Assembly (NCBI RefSeq): GCF_024979315.1
Contig: NZ_JANLCK010000005.1
Span: 186,001-250,000 of the forward strand
Length of the DNA stretch: 64,000 bases
Source of the DNA: Herbiconiux oxytropis
GTDB lineage: Bacteria > Actinomycetota > Actinomycetes > Actinomycetales > Microbacteriaceae
Reading direction: 5' to 3'
The notes under the pieces are model-generated. The model worked only from the letters and a program-made list of their open reading frames with translations, was not told the DNA's origin and searched no databases. Positions 19,768 to 27,803 of this stretch are shown piece after piece (position 1 is the stretch's first letter; each line of letters begins with the position of its first letter). Both the position numbers and the translations under genes were made by a program.

Positions 19768-21353
19768 ACGACACGATCACGACGGTGCGCGTCGACAGCG
19801 GGGAGCTCGACGGCGTCGTCGATCCCGCGACCGGCGCCCGGAGCTTTCTGGGTGTGCCCTATGCGGCGCCGCCGGTGGGCCCGCTCCGGTGGAAGCCGCC
19901 GCAGCACCTGGAACCCTGGGAGGGGGTCCGAGCGGCGAAGAGCTTCGGGCCGAGCGCCATCCAGGCCCCGCCTGCCGAGGGCTCGCTCTACTTCGGCGGC
20001 GAACGCGAGTTCAGCGAGGACTGCCTGAACCTCAACGTCTGGACCGGAGCAGAGGGCGACTCGGGGCGACCGGTGGTGGTGTGGCTGCACTTCGGCGCCT
20101 ACCAGTTCGGATCGGCCTCCAACCCGTTCTACGACGGCACGGCCCTCGCGGCCGCCGGGCTCACCGTGGTCTCGGTGAATCACCGACTCGGGCGACTCGG
20201 CTTCCTCGCCCACCCTGACCTCAGCGCCGAATCCGGCTACGGCGGATCGGGCAACTACGGTCTGATGGACCAGGTGGCCGCACTCGAGTGGGTGCAGCGG
20301 AACATCGAGGCCTTCGGCGGCGACCCGCGGAATGTGACGCTCTTCGGAGTCTCGGCCGGTGGCAACAGCGTGCACAACCTCCGCTCGTCGCCACTCGCGG
20401 AGGGGCTCTTCGCGAAGGCCATAGCCCAGAGCGCGCCCGGGGTGGCACCGGCCCTCGACGGTTTCGGGCACCCGGCGAACGCCTCGACCCTCGCCGCCGG
20501 CGAGCAGGCGGGTGAGGAGCTGTTCGATCTCCTCGGCATCTCGACCCTCGCCGAACTGCGCTCGCTCCCGGTCGACCGGCTGATGGAGGTGCAGCTGCCT
20601 CGCACCGGTGGCCCCTGGGCCTTCGACCTCATCCCGGGTGCCGCGATCAGCCTGCACGTCTTCGACTCCGGCTATCCGGTGATCGACGGCCATGTGCTGC
20701 CGAAGACCCCGCTCGAGGCCTACGCCGACGGCACGGCCATCGACGTCCCGTTCATCGCGGGCAACGCGGGCAACGAGGCGTCCGGCCTTCCGTACCTGCC
20801 GACGCTCGCCGCCTACGAGACGTACGTGGAGGACGAGTTCGGAGTCGACGCCGCCGAGGTGCTGAGGCTCTACCCGGCGAGCGACGACGCCTCGGCGCAG
20901 GCCGCGAGCTGGCAGCTGGTCGCCGACCAGATCTTCGTCTGGTCGAACTGGACGGCCGCGCGGCTCCAGAGCGCACGGCTGTCGTCGCCGGTGTGGCACT
21001 ACCGCTTCCTGCAGGAGCCCGCCGTCCCCGCATCCGCGGGCGTCATCGAGGGCGACTACGCCGGGGCGTTCCACGGGTCCGACGTGCCCTACATCTTCGG
21101 CACGCTCGACTCGCGCGCGTGGGACTGGACCGACGACGACCGAAGGCTCTCCGACGCCATCCAGCGCTCGTGGGTCTCGTTCGCGCGCACAGGAGACCCC
21201 ACCGACGGCGGCGCCCTCGAGTGGCCCGAATTCGATCCCGCCCGCCCGTCGAGCCGCATCTGGCAAGCGGAGTCCCGCATCGACGACGTCTCCGACGGCG
21301 AGCGGATGGCGTTCTGGGATCGACGCAACGGCATCGCCTCGCAGCTCGGTTAG
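19761..21353 (+). CDS. Carboxylesterase type B family hydrolase
   Basis: 530-aa serine esterase of the cholinesterase/para-nitrobenzyl esterase family. The N-terminal part shows GVPYAAPPVGPLRW and EDCLNLNVW; the nucleophile elbow is FGVSAGG (Val where most have Glu); the late histidine lies in AFHGSDVPYIFG. ATG 19761 overlaps the LLM stop, giving translational coupling. No signal peptide is visible, so it is cytoplasmic. Third esterase-like enzyme of the island, consistent with ester or carbamate intermediates. A strong terminator follows the stop. Confidence 0.9.
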   Translation: MVNDTITTVRVDSGELDGVVDPATGARSFLGVPYAAPPVGPLRWKPPQHLEPWEGVRAAKSFGPSAIQAPPAEGSLYFGGEREFSEDCLNLNVWTGAEGDSGRPVVVWLHFGAYQFGSASNPFYDGTALAAAGLTVVSVNHRLGRLGFLAHPDLSAESGYGGSGNYGLMDQVAALEWVQRNIEAFGGDPRNVTLFGVSAGGNSVHNLRSSPLAEGLFAKAIAQSAPGVAPALDGFGHPANASTLAAGEQAGEELFDLLGISTLAELRSLPVDRLMEVQLPRTGGPWAFDLIPGAAISLHVFDSGYPVIDGHVLPKTPLEAYADGTAIDVPFIAGNAGNEASGLPYLPTLAAYETYVEDEFGVDAAEVLRLYPASDDASAQAASWQLVADQIFVWSNWTAARLQSARLSSPVWHYRFLQEPAVPASAGVIEGDYAGAFHGSDVPYIFGTLDSRAWDWTDDDRRLSDAIQRSWVSFARTGDPTDGGALEWPEFDPARPSSRIWQAESRIDDVSDGERMAFWDRRNGIASQLG

Positions 21354-21368
21354 CCGAGTCCGCACGCG

Positions 21369-21407
21369 GAGAAAGCCCGGTTCCCCTCGCGGGGGCCGGG
21401 CTTTCTC
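21369..21407. terminator. Bidirectional terminator between convergent esterase and LLM genes
   Basis: Perfect 12-bp stem GAGAAAGCCCGG/CCGGGCTTTCTC whose loop can pair further (CCCC/GGGG). It lies between genes ending at 21353 (+) and 21423 (-). Confidence 0.85.
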
Positions 21408-21422
21408 ATCTGCCGTGGGCGC

Positions 21423-22565
21423 TCACCAGGAGAAGTCGCGCTCACTCGGCGGCGTCCACACACCGGCCTCGCGGAGGATCTCGAGCACCGGGCGGAACGA
21501 CCGCAGTTCGTCGTCGCTCCAGAGCGGGAAGTTGATCAGCACGTTCGTCGATCCGGTGTTCCGCTTCACCGAGAGGAGCTTCTCGGCCACCTGCTCGGGA
21601 GTGCCGATGAGCTGCAGCACCGATCCCCCGGAGCCGAACGCCAATGCGGCCTGCTCCTCCCCCATCTTCTCGAACATGGAGCGCGCGGTCTCGATCGAGC
21701 CGAGCACGTCGCCGGCGATCTCGAAGGTCGCGGCACGGTTCAGCGACGTCAGCAGCCGGGCGTGCTCCTCCTCCGCCTCGCCGTCGCCCTCCCGGACGAT
21801 CGCCATCGAGAACGGCGTGGGCGCCACCGTGCGGCGTCCGCCCGTGAGCTCGGCGAGCTGGGCGTCGAGCGCCTGCAGCTTCTCCTCCTGGATGGCGAGT
21901 GTCACCAGCTGGTCGCAGTAGCGGGCCGCGAACTCCACGCCGGCCGGCGAGGCTCCGGCGCTCACGAGCAGCGGATGCGGCCGCTGCACGGGGCGGGGCA
22001 GCTTGATGCGGCCGCGCACCCGGTAGAAATCGCCCTCCACGTCGATGGGCTCGGTGTCCGCCCAGAGCGCGAGCACGATGTCGACGAACTCGGCGGCCAT
22101 CGTGTAGCGCAGGTCGTGCTCCACGAACTCCTCGCCGAACAGGGCGGCCTCGTCGGCGCTGAAGCCCGTCACGATGTTCCAGCCCCATCGTCCTCCGCTG
22201 AAGTCATCGAGGGTGGCGCCCATGCGGGCGACGTGGGCCGGCTTGTGGTGGGTCGTGTGGATGGTCGAGATCACCCCGATCGTCGAGGTGGAGGCGAGCA
22301 TCGCCATCGCCAGGAGGGACGCGTTGTAGGCCGGCGACTGGTGGCCGAACTCCTCCGCCACCCGCTGGTGGCCGGACCAGTTGTCGGCGATGAAGAGGGA
22401 GTCGAAGCCCACCTCCTCGGCGGTCCGGGCGAGCGAGGTGAGGTTGGCGCCGTTCGGGTCCGGGACCCGGCGTGACGCCTCGTCGCTGAACAGGAAATTG
22501 GTCCTGCCGGTCGGGAAGAAGTAGCCGAAGCTCAGCTCCTCGGTGTTCTGCCGTCGACGCTTCAT
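21423..22565 (-). CDS. LLM-class flavin-dependent monooxygenase 2 (paralogue of LLM 1)
   Basis: 380-aa luciferase-family monooxygenase clearly paralogous to the protein at 18610: shared EELSFGYFFPTG-like start, HTTHHKPAHVARMGATLD, GRWGWNIVTGF, PHPLLVSAGASPAG, NVLINFPLW and PPSERDFSW at the C-terminus. GAGGAGG is 5 nt from the ATG. It follows the ThDP enzyme by 48 bp on the same strand, so both are probably expressed from operator E. Two diverged copies suggest two related oxygenation steps or two substrates, sharing one flavin reductase. Confidence 0.9.
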   Translation of the reverse strand: MKRRRQNTEELSFGYFFPTGRTNFLFSDEASRRVPDPNGANLTSLARTAEEVGFDSLFIADNWSGHQRVAEEFGHQSPAYNASLLAMAMLASTSTIGVISTIHTTHHKPAHVARMGATLDDFSGGRWGWNIVTGFSADEAALFGEEFVEHDLRYTMAAEFVDIVLALWADTEPIDVEGDFYRVRGRIKLPRPVQRPHPLLVSAGASPAGVEFAARYCDQLVTLAIQEEKLQALDAQLAELTGGRRTVAPTPFSMAIVREGDGEAEEEHARLLTSLNRAATFEIAGDVLGSIETARSMFEKMGEEQAALAFGSGGSVLQLIGTPEQVAEKLLSVKRNTGSTNVLINFPLWSDDELRSFRPVLEILREAGVWTPPSERDFSW

Positions 22566-22613
22566 CGCGTCCTCCTCGCTGTGGGGTTTCTGCTTGCTCG
22601 GGTCGTGGGGTGA

Positions 22614-24326
22614 TCAGTCGGACTGCGTGAACACGCGGGAGAACTCGTTCGCGTCCTCCGGCGAGTTCATCACCTCGATCAGCGCCGTCTTGCCGCTCGC
22701 GAACGCGGTCTCGAGCGCCTGCCTCAGTTCGTCGGGAGTGCCGGCACGGTGGCTCGCGAGGCCGAGGCTCGCGGCGAAAGCCGCGTGGTCGATGGTGGGC
22801 TCCGTGAAGAGCCAGCCGAACTCGGCCTCGGCCTCGGCCAGGGGGCTCTTCGCCACGCGGGCCAGCGCGCCGATGTCGCGCCACCCGCCGTTGTTGAGGA
22901 TGACGAAGATCACAGGAACGTCGAACTGCGCCGCGGCGAAGATGGCGGTGGAGGAGAACATGAAGCCGCCGTCACCGAGCATCGCGACCACGCGCGCATC
23001 CGGTCGGGCCAGCTGGATGCCGATCGACGCTGGCCCGCCCCAGCCCTGCGCGCTCGCCTTGCTCGAGATGCCGAAGAACGTGTCGGTGTCCTCCACCGGG
23101 ATCAGGTCCTCCACGAACGGCTCGCCCGAGGCGCAGTGGTTCACCACGATGGTTCCGGGCGGCATCACCGCCTGCAGTTCGGTGATGATGCGGCCGATCG
23201 CGAGCGGCGCATCGTCGAAGCGGATGGCGCGGATCTCCTCGTTGCGCATCGCCCTCGCCGCGTGACGCGCCCTGGCCGCCTCGAGGCCCGCGGCGCGCCG
23301 CTCCTCCGGGATCGGGTCGTCGGTGAGCGCGGCATCGACCGCTTCGAGCGTGGGGCTCGGCAGCCCGAGCACGGCCACCTCGGGCCGGAGCTGACGAGTG
23401 AGCAGCAGCGGGTCGACGCTCAGAACGGCGACCGCGGCATCGCCGAAGTCGACGGGGGCGGTGAGTCCGGATTCGGTGAGCTCCACGCCGAGCAGGAGCA
23501 CGACGTCGCTCTCGGCCACGAGACCGCGGTTCATGCTGAGCTTGCCGACGAACTGCTCGTGCGTGGTGGGGAACCCGAGGTCGGAGATCTTGTCCTCGCT
23601 CACCACGGCGGCACCGAGGGTCTCGGCGAGGGAGACAGCGGCCGCGACGCCGCCGTAGCGGGCGAGCTCGCTGCCCGCTACGAGAAGGGGCTTCTCGCTG
23701 CCGCGCAGCAGTTCGGCGAGCTTCGCCACCCCGGCCTCGGAAGGGCCGAAGTCGGCCAGCACCTCGGTGGGGGCGACGCCGGCGGAGGTGTCGCTCGTCT
23801 GCTCGAGCCAGACGTCCATCGGGAAGGCGAGGTGCACCGGTCCGTAGGGCGGAGTGTTGGCGATCTGGAAGGCGCGCTCCACGAATTCGGGGATGCGGTC
23901 GGCACTCGGGATCTCGGCGCTCCACTTGGTGAACTGCGCGCTCATCTCGGTGACGGCACGGGGAACGGCTGCGTACTGATCGCGCCCCTCGAGCTTGCGA
24001 CTGGAGGTCGTCGTGGTGAACACGAGAGGCACGCTCTCGGCCCACGCTGTAGTGACGGCCATCATGCCGAGCGCCGTGCCGGAGGCGTGGTAGACGTTCA
24101 CGAACGACGCCGACCGCTTGGCGCGCGCGTACCCGGCGGCGATGAGGCCGAGGTTGGTCTCGTTGAGAGCCGAGATGTAGCGCACCTCGGCACGGTGGCG
24201 GTAGAACGCCTCGGCGAGGGGGAAGAGGCCGAGCCCCACGATGTTGAAGGCGTCCTCGACCCCCAAGCGCACGAGGGTGCGCACCAGGAGCTCCGCACCG
24301 TTGATCGACTCCGTTGTACGACTCAT
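22614..24326 (-). CDS. Thiamine-diphosphate-dependent enzyme (acetolactate synthase / benzoylformate decarboxylase-like)
   Basis: 570-aa ThDP enzyme with the three-domain layout of the 2-keto-acid decarboxylase/acetolactate synthase family. The catalytic Glu lies in ALNETNLGLIAAGYA, and the Mg-ThDP motif starts GDGGFMFS and ends NNGG about 27 residues on. It would decarboxylate or ligate a 2-oxo acid. I choose ATG 24326 because GCGGAG lies 8 nt upstream; an in-frame ATG at 24347 has no clear ribosome-binding site. First gene of the unit with LLM 2, directly preceded by the best palindrome of the island. The exact reaction cannot be assigned. Confidence 0.86.
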   Translation of the reverse strand: MSRTTESINGAELLVRTLVRLGVEDAFNIVGLGLFPLAEAFYRHRAEVRYISALNETNLGLIAAGYARAKRSASFVNVYHASGTALGMMAVTTAWAESVPLVFTTTTSSRKLEGRDQYAAVPRAVTEMSAQFTKWSAEIPSADRIPEFVERAFQIANTPPYGPVHLAFPMDVWLEQTSDTSAGVAPTEVLADFGPSEAGVAKLAELLRGSEKPLLVAGSELARYGGVAAAVSLAETLGAAVVSEDKISDLGFPTTHEQFVGKLSMNRGLVAESDVVLLLGVELTESGLTAPVDFGDAAVAVLSVDPLLLTRQLRPEVAVLGLPSPTLEAVDAALTDDPIPEERRAAGLEAARARHAARAMRNEEIRAIRFDDAPLAIGRIITELQAVMPPGTIVVNHCASGEPFVEDLIPVEDTDTFFGISSKASAQGWGGPASIGIQLARPDARVVAMLGDGGFMFSSTAIFAAAQFDVPVIFVILNNGGWRDIGALARVAKSPLAEAEAEFGWLFTEPTIDHAAFAASLGLASHRAGTPDELRQALETAFASGKTALIEVMNSPEDANEFSRVFTQSD

Positions 24327-24396
24327 TGCAGCAACTCCGCTTTCCATGTCACGTCGACGTCAGGCTATTCGCCGACGCGACCGATGGCCGAGACTA

Positions 24397-24411
24397 TTCT
24401 GCTCAGCAGAA
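24397..24411. promoter_or_regulatory. Candidate IclR operator E (perfect palindrome upstream of ThDP gene)
   Basis: TTCTGC-TCA-GCAGAA, a perfect inverted repeat placed 2 bp after the iclR stop and about 70 bp before the ThDP enzyme start. Defines the consensus for the other five sites. Confidence 0.65.
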
Positions 24412-24413
24412 GC

Positions 24414-25238
24414 TCACACCTCCGTGGCCGCGCCCGGTTGACGAGGGGTGTCGAGGGTCGTTCCTCTGAGCGCCTCGGTCATGTCGTCTCGCGCCGCGAA
24501 CATGAGCTCGAGGCGCTGCGGCGTGATCAGGCGTTCGAGGCGCCCCACGGGTGTCGCCACCGAGAACGAGGCGAGCGGCCGCCCGGCCGGCGTCAGGATG
24601 GGGAACCCGATCGCGGCCACGCCGGTCTCGGTCTCCTCGCGGTTGAGCGCGTAGCCGCGACGGCGGATGGCCGCCATGTCGGCCACCAGGGCCGCGAAGT
24701 CCTCGTCACCCAGGGCGTCGCCGCCGAGCTCGGCGCTCTTGCCCCGGTAGAGCCGTTCGAGTTGGGCGAGGGGTTCGAAGGCGAGCAGCACCTTGCCTCC
24801 TGAGGCCGATCGGGCAGGCAGCACCGAGCCGGTGCGGTCGCCGATCCGCAAGAGCGTGCTGGATTCGATCGACAGCAGGAATCGCGCGCTGACACCGACC
24901 CGCACGATGAGGTTGACCGTCTCGGCGAGGCGTGAACTCAAGATCTCGAGGGTCGGCTCGACGGCCACCTTGAGGGTCTTCGTCCACGACGATCCGATGG
25001 CGGCGGCGCCGAGCGCGGGGCCCGCCGAGTAGTGGCGGGAGTCGTCGCGGATGGCGAATCCCCGGTAGATCAGCATCGCCATGAGCCGGTGAGCCGTGCT
25101 CGGGGCCACCCCGAGTGCGGTGGCGACGTCGGTGATGCGCACCTCCCCCTCGTCTCTCATCATCTGCAGGATGCGCAGAGCGTTGTCGACCGACTCGATC
25201 GGGTACGGTGGCTTCTGCTGGATCTGATCTTTCTTCAC
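24414..25238 (-). CDS. IclR-family transcriptional regulator
   Basis: 274-aa regulator. The N-terminal winged helix (about residues 15-80: SVDNALRILQMM, then ITDVATALGVAPSTAHRLMAML) is typical of IclR proteins, followed by the effector-binding domain ending in GFPILTPAGRPLASFSVATP. GTG start at 25238; no good Shine-Dalgarno is visible. It is the only regulator in the first 25 kb and lies at the end of the island, so it probably controls it. A TTCTTC-N3-GTGGAA repeat covers its own start, suggesting autoregulation. Confidence 0.9.
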   Translation of the reverse strand: MKKDQIQQKPPYPIESVDNALRILQMMRDEGEVRITDVATALGVAPSTAHRLMAMLIYRGFAIRDDSRHYSAGPALGAAAIGSSWTKTLKVAVEPTLEILSSRLAETVNLIVRVGVSARFLLSIESSTLLRIGDRTGSVLPARSASGGKVLLAFEPLAQLERLYRGKSAELGGDALGDEDFAALVADMAAIRRRGYALNREETETGVAAIGFPILTPAGRPLASFSVATPVGRLERLITPQRLELMFAARDDMTEALRGTTLDTPRQPGAATEV

Positions 25239-25245
25239 AGTGGAA
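25231..25245. promoter_or_regulatory. Candidate IclR operator F (at iclR start)
   Basis: TTCTTC-ACA-GTGGAA overlapping the iclR GTG start. Both outer TTC/GAA triplets are kept, but the inner bases diverge, so this is the weakest of the six sites. Confidence 0.4.
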
Positions 25246-25311
25246 GATTATTGATCAGAAGCGCTCCCGAGACAATGGTTGAACGCATGCTCTTCCGGGC
25301 GACGAAGGGCG

Positions 25312-27027
25312 CTAGCGCACCCCGCGCCCCGAGAACACCGCGTGCAGGAGCGGCACGACCGAGGCGACCATGAGCACCGTCCCCAGCACCGCGTCATCCG
25401 CGCGCAGCACTGCGCCCGCCACGAGCAGCGCCGCGAACACGAGCGCCGACACGACGCGACGGCCGGCACGCTCGAGCCCCTCGACCCGCCGCTCGAGCTC
25501 CGGGTTGCGGAACGAGACCGTCCCCTCGTCGAGCTTCGTGAGCATCGCGTCGATCTGGCGCGGCAGGCGCCACGCGATCTGCAGGTTCTCGAGCGCCTGC
25601 TTGCCGAGGTCCTGGGCGAGGTTGCCCCGCTCCTCGCGGATCAGCTGCTGCGCGTAGGGCTCGACCGAGTTCCACAGGTTGAACGACGGATCGAGCGCAC
25701 TGCTCACCCCCGACGTCAACGACATCGCGCGGATGATGAGCAGGAAGTTCTCCGGCAGCTGGAACGGCAGCGAGCGCACCACGTGCCCGAACTGCAGCCC
25801 GAACTCGCGGAACTCCCGCGGGTCGACCTCCCGCAGTTCGGCGAACCCCATGCCGCCGAACCGCGCGAACAGCTGAGTCAGCGCCCGCTCGAGCTCGGCG
25901 GTCTCGGCCGACTGCAGCAGCACGCCCAGATCCTGCGCGGCCGCCACGAGCCCCTTGCCGTCGCGCGAGGCCGCGGCGATGAGCATCTTGCGCAGGCCGC
26001 TCCGGGTGTTCACGCCGACCTCGCCCATCATGCCGAAGTCGATGAAGGTGAGCTTCCAGGGCCGTTCGCCCGGCTCGCCGGCGGCGAGAGGCGTCACGAA
26101 GATGTTCCCCGGGTGCGGATCCGCGTGGAAGAACCCGTTCGTGAACAGTTGGTCGAACATCACCGCCGCGAACACCGGCGCCACCTCGGCCGGATCGATC
26201 CCGGCGGCCACGAGCCCCGCGTGATCGTTGATCTTGATCGCCGTCACGTCCTCGAGCGTGAGCACGCGCCGCGTCGACCGCTCCCAGACCACCTCGGGCA
26301 GCCCCACCCGGTCGTCGTCGGCGAAGTCCGCCGCGAACCGCACCGAGTTCGCCGCCTCGTGCAGGTAGTCGATCTCCTCGAGGCTCGTCGCGGCGAACTC
26401 CTCGACGAGCGCGGGAGCATCCACGCGCGAGTACACGATCCGCACGTGGCTCAGCCAGCCGCCGATCTTCCGCAGCGCGGCGAGGTCGACCCGCACGATC
26501 TCGTCGATCCCGGGCCGCTGCACCTTGAGCACCACCGCGTCGAGCCCGGTGTCGGCGGCGTCGCGCGGCACGAGCCGCGCACGGTGCGCCTGCCCGAGGG
26601 AGGCCGCGGCCACCGGCGTCGGGTCGACCCACGCGAACGCCTGGTTCAGCGGCATACCCAGCTCAGCCTCGGCGAGCGACCGGATGGCGTCGAAGGGCAC
26701 GGCGGGCACCTCGTCCTGCAGCCCCTCGAGCTCCTTCGTGATCTCGGGCGGCAGCACGTCGAGGCGCGACGACATGAACTGCCCCACCTTGATCATGAGA
26801 CCGCCGAGGTCGACGGCGAGCACGTGGAAGCGCCGCGCGAACCTCTGCATGCGCCGCGTGCGCGTGCGCTCGGCGATGCTCAGCAGCCCGAACTTCGGCA
26901 GCACGAGCTCGTACCACCACGTCACCGCCAGGTTCCACCCGGCGAACCGCAGGATGCGCCGATACCGCGCGCGGGCCTCCCGGAAGGTGGGGACGGAATC
27001 CCCCCGGTCGGGTCGAGCTTCGGACAC
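25312..27027 (-). CDS. UbiB/ABC1 (AarF) family atypical kinase-like protein
   Basis: 571-aa ABC1/UbiB protein, a family of atypical kinases or ATPases tied to quinone and lipid handling at the membrane. It shows the family KxGQ motif (IKVGQFMSSR), the Ala-rich loop AAASLGQ that replaces the P-loop, a FHADPHPGN catalytic segment and ITFIDFG-like metal loop, and two C-terminal hydrophobic helices. GTG start without an evident Shine-Dalgarno, 5 bp after the PadR gene, so expression is probably coupled. Precise substrate unknown, as for most of the family. Confidence 0.88.
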   Translation of the reverse strand: MSEARPDRGDSVPTFREARARYRRILRFAGWNLAVTWWYELVLPKFGLLSIAERTRTRRMQRFARRFHVLAVDLGGLMIKVGQFMSSRLDVLPPEITKELEGLQDEVPAVPFDAIRSLAEAELGMPLNQAFAWVDPTPVAAASLGQAHRARLVPRDAADTGLDAVVLKVQRPGIDEIVRVDLAALRKIGGWLSHVRIVYSRVDAPALVEEFAATSLEEIDYLHEAANSVRFAADFADDDRVGLPEVVWERSTRRVLTLEDVTAIKINDHAGLVAAGIDPAEVAPVFAAVMFDQLFTNGFFHADPHPGNIFVTPLAAGEPGERPWKLTFIDFGMMGEVGVNTRSGLRKMLIAAASRDGKGLVAAAQDLGVLLQSAETAELERALTQLFARFGGMGFAELREVDPREFREFGLQFGHVVRSLPFQLPENFLLIIRAMSLTSGVSSALDPSFNLWNSVEPYAQQLIREERGNLAQDLGKQALENLQIAWRLPRQIDAMLTKLDEGTVSFRNPELERRVEGLERAGRRVVSALVFAALLVAGAVLRADDAVLGTVLMVASVVPLLHAVFSGRGVR

Positions 27028-27032
27028 CCGGG

Positions 27033-27644
27033 TCAGTTCTGGGCGAGGATCGAGTAGAGCCGACGACGGGCGTCCTCGAGCTCGGCCACGGCCTGCTTGA
27101 TCTGCTCGGGCGTTCCTGTGCGGCCCACCTGCGCGGCGGCCTGGGCCAGCTCGAAGCCGGCCTTGGGCAGCGCGGTGTGGTCGCGCTTGGCGTCGTCCTC
27201 GTCTCCGGATGCCCAGGGGGCGTCGTTCCCGGCGGTCGCGTACTGCGCACGGCCGGCCTCGGTCAGCGCGTAGGTCTTGCGCCCGTTGGACTCCTCCGCG
27301 GCGATGAGCCCCTCGTCGGCGAGCAGCTGGAGCGTGGGATAGACCGAGCCGGGGCTCGGCTTCCAGCTGCCGCCGCTGCGCTCCTCGATCTCGTGGATGA
27401 TCTGGTAGCCGTGCATGGCGCGCTCGGAGAGGAGGGCGAGCACCGCGGCGCGCACGTCTCCACGGCCGACCCGCGATCCGGTGCCGGTGCGCTTCTCGAA
27501 CTTCGAGCGGAACTGCTCCATGGCCTCCCAGACACCGTCGACGTTGAAACCGGCGCCGTTGCCCAGGCCGCCGCCCATGCCGCCGCCGTTGCCGCCTCCG
27601 CCGAACATGTTCCCGAACCCGCTGCCGCCGAATGAGTTGCCCAT
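27033..27644 (-). CDS. PadR-family transcriptional regulator with glycine-rich N-terminus
   Basis: 203-aa regulator. A Gly/Asn/Met-rich stretch of about 35 residues precedes an acidic-basic linker, then the PadR winged helix (GDVRAAVLALLSERAMHGYQII...SVYPTLQLLADEGLI). I choose ATG 27644, preceded by GGAGGT; the longer frame upstream lacks similarity. It heads the operon with the UbiB-like gene. PadR proteins are usually repressors responding to small molecules; the ligand here is unknown. Confidence 0.87.
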   Translation of the reverse strand: MGNSFGGSGFGNMFGGGGNGGGMGGGLGNGAGFNVDGVWEAMEQFRSKFEKRTGTGSRVGRGDVRAAVLALLSERAMHGYQIIHEIEERSGGSWKPSPGSVYPTLQLLADEGLIAAEESNGRKTYALTEAGRAQYATAGNDAPWASGDEDDAKRDHTALPKAGFELAQAAAQVGRTGTPEQIKQAVAELEDARRRLYSILAQN

Positions 27645-27745
27645 GATGACCTCCGTTGTTGACCCCGAACGATACTCAACGATATGCCCGCCCGACTGTG
27701 AACGACATAGTCCCGACACCCTTTGCAGGAGACCTTCAGTGAACG

Positions 27746-27785
27746 CACGAACTGCGGCGCCGATCACTCGGCGCCGCAGTTCGTG
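27746..27785. terminator. Terminator downstream of the CWB2 hydrolase gene
   Basis: Perfect 18-bp stem beginning CACGAACTGCGGC, with loop TCAC. It sits just past the stop of the gene ending at 27804 and ahead of the padR promoter region. Confidence 0.85.
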
Positions 27786-27803
27786 AGGGGGTGGTGCGGG
27801 GAT

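Noticed and set aside
22588-22602. TTCTGCTTGCTCGGG upstream of LLM 2 as a seventh IclR site
   Set aside because: Only the left arm fits. The gene is 48 bp behind the ThDP gene and is probably in that operon.
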